Source of the DNA: Chimaeribacter californicus
GTDB lineage: Bacteria; Pseudomonadota; Gammaproteobacteria; Enterobacterales; Enterobacteriaceae
Length of the DNA: 64,000 bases
Assembly: GCF_002858675.1 (NCBI RefSeq)
Contig: NZ_PJZF01000003.1
Span: forward strand, 186,001 to 250,000
Reading direction: 5' to 3'
The notes beneath the pieces were generated by a model. The model saw only the letters and a program-made list of their open reading frames with translations. It was not told where the DNA came from and did no database searches. Shown one piece after another: positions 54,401 to 62,700 of this stretch. The position numbers were made by a program, and so were the translations under genes. Numbering within the stretch: position 1 is the stretch's first letter; every line of letters starts with the position of its first letter.

Positions 54401-54682
54401 CTCTACTCGGCAATGATTTTTACGCCCCCACCAGACTGCAAATCATTGAGTATGTAAGGAAAGAGTAGACAGGTTCTGTATATATCCATGCCCGCTCACC
54501 CGGCCCTGCGTCCTCGTCGGCAATAATTTTAATGCCCCCACCAGATTGCAAATCATCAGGTATGTAAGGAAAGAGTAGACAGGTTCTGTATATATCCATG
54601 CCCGCTCACCCGGCCCTGCGTCCTCGTCGGCAATAATTTTAATGCCCCCACCAGATTGCAAATCATCAGGTATGTAAGGAAA
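54401..54682. repeat. 110-bp tandem direct repeats, about 2.5 copies
   Basis: A unit of 110 bp begins at about 54411, repeats at 54521 and starts a third time at 54631, breaking off near 54682. Copies two and three are identical over their shared part; copy one differs at a few positions. Each contains GTATGTAAGGAAAGAGTAG and a CGCTCACCCGGCCCTGCG segment. Confidence 0.9.
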
Positions 54683-54771
54683 TGGTAGGGGCGTTATTTT
54701 CGCTGAACATGCATAGGTTTTTGCTCCCCAGTTCTGTTCGGAAGAATTGCATGTCACTTTAAGCAGATAAG

Positions 54772-54797
54772 AAAAAGGCAGGCGCGATGCCTGCCTT
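54772..54797 (-). terminator. Terminator of the type I secretion operon
   Basis: AAGGCAGGC pairs with GCCTGCCTT (54775-54797) around GCGAT, with a T tract on the minus strand. It ends the transcript of the adhesin export genes. Confidence 0.88.
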
Positions 54798-54803
54798 GGG
54801 AGG

Positions 54804-55970
54804 TTACCGTTCCCGCAGGGACTCTTTGACTTTGTTGAGCGGTTTCAGCAGGTAGTCGAGCACGCTTTTCTGCCCGGTTTTGATGTCGACGGTGGCGACC
54901 ATGCCGGGCACGATCGGGAATTCGCGGCCGGCTTTGTTGGTCAGGGTCGCTTTGTCCGTGCGCACGTATACCCGGTAGTAGAACTGGTCGCGCTTGACTT
55001 CATCCTGAATCGTGTCCGGGGAGACGGTTTCTACCCTGCCTTTGAGATCGCCGTAAATCGAGGAGTCGTAGGCAGTGATCTTCACCGTCGCCGGCAGACC
55101 GGGGCGGATGTAAGCGATGTCGCGCGGGTTGATGCGCGTCTCGATCAGCAATTGATCCTCAATCGGGACGATCTCCATCAGCTTGCCGCCCGGCTGCAAC
55201 ACCCCGCCGACGGTCGTGACCTGAATATCCTTCACAATCCCGCGTACCGGCGAGAACAGATCGGCGCGCGTTACCTGATCCTCCTTACCGGCCATCACCT
55301 GCATCTCCGCTTCCAGATCGGCGTTATTCTTCACCTGCTCCTCGCGCGCTTTCACCGCGTACTGGTTGCGCGCCTCGTCAATCTTCCCGCGGATCTCGCT
55401 GGCCTGCCGCCGCAAACGGATCACCTCCACCTGCCCGGCCGCGCCCTTCGCCACCAGCGGCTCGGTCATCCGCAACTCCTGCTCCACCAGCCGCAACGAA
55501 TCCTGCAAATTCTTCACCGTCTCGTTGCGGTTCTGCAACCGCGACAGATAATATTGCCGCTCGCGCGCCACCAGCTCCGGGGACTTCATCGTCTGCGCGC
55601 TGAACTTCAGCGGCTCCCCGGTCAGCTCAGCGGTCAGCCGCTCGGCCGAGGCGCGCAGCGTCTGCACCCGCGCCGCCGCTTCACCAAAATTAGACTGGAA
55701 CCGCGTCGGGTCGAGGCGCGCCAGAATCTGCCCCTTATTCACAATACTCCCCTCCTGCACCAGCAACTGCTTAACGACCCCGCCGTCAAAACTCTCGATC
55801 TGCTGGGCGCGGCTGGAAGGGGTCACCTTCCCCGTGCCTACCGTCACCTCGTCCAGCACGGCAAACCAGGCCCAGACAAAAAACACCACCAGCGCCAACA
55901 GCGAAAGCCAGATAATCCCGGAAACCCGCTTCTGATCGCGCTCAAACTCATCCGATACAATGTGTGACAT
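54804..55970 (-). CDS. Type I secretion membrane fusion protein (HlyD/LapC/BapD-like)
   Basis: This 388-aa periplasmic adaptor links the ABC exporter with the TolC-like channel. A short cytoplasmic N-terminus is followed by one transmembrane helix (IIWLSLLALVVFFVWAWFAV, residues 17-36). Lipoyl-like halves follow (FDGGVVKQLLVQEGSIVNKGQILARLD), then a long coiled-coil hairpin (about 90-240) and a C-terminal beta-barrel with GLPATVKITAYDSSIYGDLKG. I chose ATG 55970, which follows AGGAC; an upstream start at 56060 lies within the ABC gene. It is 10 bases after the ABC gene. Confidence 0.9.
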   Translation of the reverse strand: MSHIVSDEFERDQKRVSGIIWLSLLALVVFFVWAWFAVLDEVTVGTGKVTPSSRAQQIESFDGGVVKQLLVQEGSIVNKGQILARLDPTRFQSNFGEAAARVQTLRASAERLTAELTGEPLKFSAQTMKSPELVARERQYYLSRLQNRNETVKNLQDSLRLVEQELRMTEPLVAKGAAGQVEVIRLRRQASEIRGKIDEARNQYAVKAREEQVKNNADLEAEMQVMAGKEDQVTRADLFSPVRGIVKDIQVTTVGGVLQPGGKLMEIVPIEDQLLIETRINPRDIAYIRPGLPATVKITAYDSSIYGDLKGRVETVSPDTIQDEVKRDQFYYRVYVRTDKATLTNKAGREFPIVPGMVATVDIKTGQKSVLDYLLKPLNKVKESLRER

Positions 55971-55980
55971 CGTCCTGTCC

Positions 55981-58125
55981 TCAGGCTGCGCCCTGTTGCG
56001 CCTTGGCGGCCGCGGCCTGCGTGGCCGCCGCATTCGCCAGAATCTGCTCGCGTGGGCCATCAGCCACCACGCGCCCGTTGTCCATCACCACAATCCTGTC
56101 CACCAGCTTCAGCAGCGCCGGGCGGTGGGTCACCAGCACCAGCGTGCGGCCGGCGAGCCAGCTGTGCATCTGGCGCAACACATACTCTTCCAACTGCTCA
56201 TCCATCGAGGCAGTCGGCTCATCCATCAGCACCACCTGCGGGTTACGCAACACCATCCGGCTGATCAGCACCATCTGCTGCTGCCCGCCGGACAGCCCGC
56301 GCCCGCCCTCATTCACAATGCGGTCGAGGCTGGCGGCGTCCTGCTGCACCATGCTCAGCGCGCCGCTGATGCGCAGCGCCTGCAACATCTCCTGATCGGT
56401 AGCGTGCGGGTGACCGAGCATCAGATTCTGCCGCAACGTGCCGAAAAACAGCCGCGAATCCTGCGACAGATAGCCCAGCTGGCGGCGCAGATCCACCGGG
56501 TCAACGCGGGTGATGTCCACCCCGTCAATAATGATCTTCCCGCCGGTGGGCGTCGCCTGCCCGGCCAGCAACTTCAGCAGCGTCGATTTCCCCGCCCCGA
56601 CCTTGCCGAGGATCGCCACCCGTTCGCCGGGCTTAATCTCCAGCTTGCCGACGCCGAGCACATTCGGCCCCTGCTCCGCATCATAGGCGTACTGCACATT
56701 ACCCAGCTGGTAGTGGCCGCTGAGCGCCGGGCAGTGCGCCATCTCGCCCTCTTCCGGCCGGTCGAGCGGCTTCTTCAGCAACTCATCCAGCCCTTTCATC
56801 GCGCTCTTGGCGTGCTGCCAGCGCGAGAACACCAGCGTCAGCTGCATCAGCGGCGCAATGGTGCGGGAGGAGAGCAAACTGGCGGCCACCAGCGTCCCGG
56901 TGGTGATGTCGCCATTCAGCACCAGATAAGTGCCGAACACCAGCATCCCGGCGTAGGTGAGCTGCTGCACCGTCGAGGCCCAGCCGGTCAGGCGTGCGCC
57001 CCACAGCCGCTGCTTCATGCCGATGGTCGCACCGACCTCGTGGTTCTGCTCCCACTGGCGCTGGAAATAGGGTTCCGCCTGCAATGCCTTGATGTCCTCA
57101 ATGCCCTCGATCGCCTCCACCAGCACCGCGTTACGCAGCGCGCCCTCGCGCATCCCCTCTTTGGCCAGCTTCGCCATCGGGATCTGGATAAGCAAACCGG
57201 GGATCACAATCAGCGGGATCGCCAGCAACGGGATAACCACCAGCGGCCCGCCGATAAACGCCATAATCGCCAGAAACAGCAACACAAACGGCATATCCGC
57301 TGCTGCGCCCACCGTGGTGGAGGTCAGCAGCTCGCGCACCTGGTCAATCTCGCGCAGCTGCGAAATAAAGGAGCCGGTGGATTTGGGCCGCGCCTCATTT
57401 TTCATGCTCATGGCGCGGGCGAAAAACAGCGAGGAGACTTTCAGGTCAATGCGTTTGCCCATCAGGTCAGAGACGCGGGTACGCATCAGCCGGATGCCGT
57501 ACTCAATCGCGGCGGCCAGCAACACCCCAATGAACAGCACCCAGAGCGAGGAAAAGGATTCCGCCGGGATAACCCGGTCATACACCTGCATTGAAAACAG
57601 GATCCCGGCCAGCGCCAGCACGTTACCGATCACCGACGCCAGCGAAATCTCGCCGATCCGCCGCCCGGCGCCGCGGAAATTGTGCCAGAACCAGTGCTTG
57701 CGGTAGGGCTGCACAAACTCATCAATCCGCCCGTCGCGCCCGCGCGCCGCCACGCCCACCAGCACCACATTGCCGTCCCCCTGGGAGAGCAGCGTGGAGA
57801 GATCGGCCTGCCGCAGGATGTCGCCGCCGTCCTGCAACCAGTAGCCCGCCTGCCCTTCGGCGTCCAGCGTCTCAATCACCGCCGTGGTGCCCTGCTCCAG
57901 CACCACAATCGCCGGCAGCACCTCCTGCCGCCAGCGCACCCGGTCGCGGTGCACCACACTCACCTGCAACCCCATCAGCCCGCTCAGGCGCTCCAGCTGG
58001 CGCGCCTGGCTGAGCTGCTCGAACCAGCGCATCTGCTGGCGCAGGAATTGCGGGTCGGCGGGCTTGCCGAAAATCTCTGCCGCCCTGACCATCGCGGCAA
58101 TCCATGCATCGGTTGTTGTTTTCAT
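55981..58125 (-). CDS. Type I secretion ABC transporter (LapB/BapC-like)
   Basis: This 714-aa inner-membrane ATPase would export the giant adhesin. The N-terminal C39-like domain (about residues 1-140) lacks the catalytic cysteine, as in exporters of RTX-type proteins, and would only bind the substrate. Six transmembrane helices follow. The ATPase has Walker A GKVGAGKST, the signature LSGGQQQM, Walker B VVLMDEPT and the switch histidine in VTHR. The frame extends to 58161, but the ATG at 58125 gives the family start MKTTTDAW. It lies 80 bases after the TolC-like gene. Confidence 0.92.
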   Translation of the reverse strand: MKTTTDAWIAAMVRAAEIFGKPADPQFLRQQMRWFEQLSQARQLERLSGLMGLQVSVVHRDRVRWRQEVLPAIVVLEQGTTAVIETLDAEGQAGYWLQDGGDILRQADLSTLLSQGDGNVVLVGVAARGRDGRIDEFVQPYRKHWFWHNFRGAGRRIGEISLASVIGNVLALAGILFSMQVYDRVIPAESFSSLWVLFIGVLLAAAIEYGIRLMRTRVSDLMGKRIDLKVSSLFFARAMSMKNEARPKSTGSFISQLREIDQVRELLTSTTVGAAADMPFVLLFLAIMAFIGGPLVVIPLLAIPLIVIPGLLIQIPMAKLAKEGMREGALRNAVLVEAIEGIEDIKALQAEPYFQRQWEQNHEVGATIGMKQRLWGARLTGWASTVQQLTYAGMLVFGTYLVLNGDITTGTLVAASLLSSRTIAPLMQLTLVFSRWQHAKSAMKGLDELLKKPLDRPEEGEMAHCPALSGHYQLGNVQYAYDAEQGPNVLGVGKLEIKPGERVAILGKVGAGKSTLLKLLAGQATPTGGKIIIDGVDITRVDPVDLRRQLGYLSQDSRLFFGTLRQNLMLGHPHATDQEMLQALRISGALSMVQQDAASLDRIVNEGGRGLSGGQQQMVLISRMVLRNPQVVLMDEPTASMDEQLEEYVLRQMHSWLAGRTLVLVTHRPALLKLVDRIVVMDNGRVVADGPREQILANAAATQAAAAKAQQGAA

Positions 58126-58205
58126 CAATACACTCTCTCTGGTGTCCCCGGCCGCGCCCATGCAGCGCCCGGCGGGGGGAAACGGGTTGTCCGGCCCATG
58201 GCCTG

Positions 58206-59570
58206 TTACAGCGCGGGCAGTTTGTCGCCGCTCTGCTGTTGCCGGTCGATGCCCAGCATGTCGAGCAGATTGTCCACCGCTGCCGCATAGCGCACCGTGC
58301 CGTCCCAGCCGTCATACAGCGCGCCGATGCGCATGGTGTCGGCCTGGAACACATCCTGCTCCACCGTCAGCAGGTCATTGAGGCTGCGCTTGCTGAGCTT
58401 GTACTCATCCTGATAGACGCTGCGGGTGTGAATGGCGCTGTCATACTGCTCATCCCCCGCCTGCTGGCGCTGCTGCGCGCCGATCATGTCCGCGTAGGCG
58501 GTCGAGGCTTTCTGGTTGATGTCCAGTTTGGCCTTCTCCACCTCGGCCTGCGCCGCCTCGCGCTCACCCTCCGCTGACTCCACCTGCGCGCTGATCGCCC
58601 CGCCCTGATAGACCGGGGCCTCCACCGCCAGCTGCACCTGATCGTCCCAGTAGGAACGGGTGTCATTTTCATACCGCGTGCGCCCGGCCTGCACTTTCAG
58701 GGTCGGCCAGTGCTGCGCCCGCTGTGAACGCACCCGCTGAATCGCCGCTTCCTGTTTGGCCTGGGCGCTGCGCACCAGCGTACTGTTCTGGTACGGGATG
58801 CGGTCCAGCGCTACCTGCTGCTCCAGCAGGCTCTGCGGCAGATCCGGCAGATTGTCCGAGACTACGCCGGTCAGCACCGTCAGCTGTGCCGAGGCGGAGC
58901 GCTGCTGGGCGCGGTACTGTTCCAGTGTGGCACGCATCCCGGCGATGCGGGTCTGCGCCTGCAACACGTCAGACTGCGAGCTTAACCCGGCGTCCGCACG
59001 CATTTTGGCGGTGTCGCGCACCCGCTCCAGTGAGGCGATGTTGTCCCGCGCCGCCAGCGTCAGCGCCTGGTAGCGCTTCACTTCCAGATAGGTCTGGAGG
59101 GTGCTGAGGCCGACATCCGTCATGGTGCTGAACAGCGTGTAGCGGTAGGAGGCTGAGAGCTGCTCCTGCTCGTCGATGGCGCCGCCGGTTTTGCCGAAGT
59201 CATACAGCAACTGGCTCAGTTCGATGCCGCCGGAGGCGTTGTTATTGAGTTGCCCGGCCGAGTCCGTCTGGTTGGAGTGCCCGGCCGAGGCGTTCAGGGA
59301 AATCTGCGGGAACCAGGCGCTGCGCGCCTGTTTGAGGTCACCTTCGCCGACGTGGATCTGCGCCGCCGCCGAGGCGATTTGTGGGTTACGCGCGAACGCC
59401 CGCAAAATGGCTTCGCGCAGGGTAAGGCTGGCCCGCAGCTCCTCGGTGGGTGCCGCCTGCCAGTGAAACTCCGGTTGTGTCTCGGCATGGGCAATGCCCG
59501 TTGCCGTTATCCCTGCTATCCAAAGGGTGCTGAGCAATACCCCAGCACACCGCCTGCATTTTCTGGTCAT
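58206..59570 (-). CDS. TolC-like outer-membrane channel (LapE/BapB-like)
   Basis: This is a 454-aa outer-membrane efflux protein. The signal peptide ends IAHA (residue 29). Two homologous halves of long helices and short strands are typical of TolC (AREAILRAFARNPQIASAAAQ-type start, YDFGKTGGAIDEQEQL, and in the second half EAPVYQGGAISAQVESAEGE). The repeat unit and the SLNDLLTVEQDVFQA end match the AggA/LapE group. It is the first export gene after the adhesin, the same order as in the Salmonella bapABCD operon. Confidence 0.9.
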   Translation of the reverse strand: MTRKCRRCAGVLLSTLWIAGITATGIAHAETQPEFHWQAAPTEELRASLTLREAILRAFARNPQIASAAAQIHVGEGDLKQARSAWFPQISLNASAGHSNQTDSAGQLNNNASGGIELSQLLYDFGKTGGAIDEQEQLSASYRYTLFSTMTDVGLSTLQTYLEVKRYQALTLAARDNIASLERVRDTAKMRADAGLSSQSDVLQAQTRIAGMRATLEQYRAQQRSASAQLTVLTGVVSDNLPDLPQSLLEQQVALDRIPYQNSTLVRSAQAKQEAAIQRVRSQRAQHWPTLKVQAGRTRYENDTRSYWDDQVQLAVEAPVYQGGAISAQVESAEGEREAAQAEVEKAKLDINQKASTAYADMIGAQQRQQAGDEQYDSAIHTRSVYQDEYKLSKRSLNDLLTVEQDVFQADTMRIGALYDGWDGTVRYAAAVDNLLDMLGIDRQQQSGDKLPAL

Positions 59571-59715
59571 TACCGACGCGACCCCCTATCTGATTTTTAT
59601 CCCATCCTGCGCGGCGGCCATTGCCGCCGCGCGGTGTGTGCATTCCTTACGTCCATTGTGGGCCGGGCGTGACCCGCGGCCCTGCGTCAGTACGGGTTGG
59701 TTGCCGGTTGCCCCC

Positions 59716-62700
59716 TTATACCTGCTGTACCTGGATGCCGTGCTGCACCAGCACATCGCCCAGTGTGTTACTGCTCTCCAGTGAACTGTTGTGATAGATG
59801 TCAAATGTCAGGCCATCCACCAGCCGCTGGCCGGTGGTTTCCCAGGTGGCACCCTCGCCTGCCAGCGTTACCTGGCTGCCTTCGGCACCCCGGATAAACA
59901 GGGTCTCGTCCGGCTGATCCTTCACGGTTTCCGCCTCATGCAGATCGAGCTTGATGCTGTTGGTGCCGCTCTGGCCGAGGTCGAAGATCTCAATGTGTTC
60001 CACTTTCAGCCCGAGCGCCACCAGATCGAGGTGCTGGCCGGTGCCGGCCAGTTCCAGGGTGTCGGTACCGGTGCCGCCGTCAATGTGCTGGAAGTCCAGC
60101 GTATGCAGCTGGATGGTGTCGTTGCCGGTGCCGCCCAGCGCCTCACCGCCGCTGGTGACCAGGTCCAGCGTCAGCCCGCCGATGGAATAGGCGGTGTCAC
60201 TGCTCTCTTGTGTCGCCACGGCTGCGGTACTGGTGTCGGTGGTGGTCAGGGCGGTGGCGGACAGCGTGCTGTCGGACGTGTCACTGGTGGTGGTGGCCTC
60301 ACTGCTGACGCTCAACGCCGACAGCGTGACGACGCTGTTGTCACTGCTGTTGTCATCGCCGGTCGCCAGCGACGAAACATCATCACCGGCAACAGACATC
60401 ATCAGCGTCTGCGTCTCAGCCGTTGCCGCGACCGGCAGCAGTGACCCAAGCAGCAGCGTGGTGGTGGTAGAGGCGGCGTTACCGGCCACATCCACCGCCG
60501 ACACAGTGACAATCGAGTTCAGGTTGATCAGCAGCCCGCCCAGCAGCGAAGAGGTGTAGTGCACGCTGTAGCGGCCGAGCGCATCCACGGTAGTGGTCTG
60601 GGCCACCCCTTGCAGGCTGACCCGTACCCGCGTGCCCTGCGCCAGGTTCAGCGTGCCGCCGGAGACGGTCAGGCCGAACAGCAGGAAGTTGACCAGGTTA
60701 AGCACCGGGTCTACCCCAATCAGCGGCAGGTTGTGTGTCACGGCAGTAAAGGTGGTGCTGGCGTTGGCGGTGTTGCCTGCCGCATCACTCACCGCAACCG
60801 TCAGCGGGTGGCTGCCGTCGCTGATGTTGCGCAGCGTGGTGCTCGGCACCGTCACGCTCCAGGTGCCGTTGCTGCCCACGGTGGTGGTCAGTACATTCCC
60901 GGCCACGTTCACCGTCACCGTGCTGCCCACCGCATTGGTGGCGGTGCCGCTGATGGTTTCGTTGGTGCTGGCCTCGCTGAGGTTCAGGTAACCGTCACCG
61001 CCGAACACGCTGCCCAGGGTAATGGTCGGCTGGGTATGGGTGATCACTGACACCCCGGCCGTGCTGCTGCCGGTGTTGTTGGCGGCGTTGGTGACGCTGG
61101 CGCTCACGGTGTACGTCCCGTCAGCCAGTGCCGCCAGTGCCGCCGCCGGCACCGACACACTCCAGGCACCGCTGCTGCCCACGGTAGTGGTATAGGTGGT
61201 GCCGCCCAGCGTGACGCGCAGCGTCGAGCCTTCGGCGTTGGTGGCGGTGCCGCTGATGGTCTGTGCCTGGCGTGCATCGGTGGCGCTGATGGCGTTATCC
61301 CCAAACACCGACGACAGGGTCACCGTCGGCGGGGTCTGGGCGATCACGCTGACCGTGCGGCTGGCGGTGCCGGTCGTCCCATAGGGGTCAGTGACCGTGG
61401 CGTTCACCGTCTGGGTACCGTTGGCCAGCCCCGTCAGGCTGCCGGCCGGCACACTCAGTGACCAGGTACCGCTGCTGCCCACGGTGGTGGTATAGGTGGT
61501 GCCGCCCAGCGTGACGCTGATGGCCGACCCGGTGGCGGCGTTGGTGGTGGTCCCGCTGATAGTCTGCGCGGAGGCAAGATCCGCCGCGCTCAGCACGCCG
61601 TCACCAAAGATGGTGTTCAGCGTCACGGTCGGGGTCACACGCGGGCCGATCACCGCGCCGACGCTGGCGCTGGCGATGTTACCGACCGGGTCTGTCACCG
61701 AGACGCCCACGGTGAGGTTACCGGAAAGCAGCGTGCCGAGCACATCCGGCGTCAGTTGCGCGCTGAAGCTGCCGTTCTGCCCCACGGTGGCGGTAGTCAC
61801 GATATTACCGACGTTGATCCGTACCGTGCTGCCGGCGGCCACGTTCCCCACGGTACCGCTGATGGTCTGGGTGGTCAGCGCTTCCAGCACGTTCAGGATG
61901 TTATCGCCGCCAAACGCCGGGTTGAGGGTGATGGTCGGCAGCGTATTGATGCCCACCAGCGCCGAGCCGGTGGTGCTGCTGGTGTTGCCGGCGGCATCGG
62001 TGACGCTGACGCCCACCGACAGGGTGCCGTCTGTCAGGGTGCGCAGCACTGACGGCGTCAGCGCCAGGCTGAAGGTGCCGTCGGCTGCGGTGGTGGTGAC
62101 ATACTGCTGGCTGCCGATGGAAACCACCACCCGTGAGCCCGCCTCCGCATTGGCGATGGTACCGCCAATCAGCTGGTTGACGGTGGCATCTGCCGCATTC
62201 AGCAAGGCGTCACCAAACAGCGGGTTCAGGGTAATGGTCGGTGCGGTGACATCCACCGTGACCGCTGCGCTGGCGGTCGCGGTATTGCCCGCCAGCCCAT
62301 TCAGGGTCGCCCCTACCGTCAGGGTGCCGCTGGTCAGGGTGCTGAGAATATCCGGCGTCACCACCGCACTGAAACTGCCGTTATTGCCCACGACGGCACT
62401 CAGGGTACTGTTGCCGATGGCGAGCGTCACGGTACTGCCGGGCGCGGCGTTGTTCACCACCCCGCTGATGGTCTGGTTCACTAACGTATCGGCGATATTG
62501 AGCAGGCCGTTGCCGAAGATCGGGTTCAGGGTAATGGTCGGCTGGGTATTGAAGACGCCAATGGTGGTGGAGCCGGTGGCGACGTTGCCCGCCGGGTCAA
62601 CCACGCTGAGGCCGAGCGCAAGGTTACCCACCGCCAGCGCCGACAGGTCAGCGGACGGCAGGGTCACGCTCCAGCTGCCGCCCGCCCCCACCAGGCTCTG

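Noticed and set aside
54401..54682. Possible CRISPR array
   Set aside because: The 110-bp units are identical throughout, with no variable spacers, and no cas gene is in the window.
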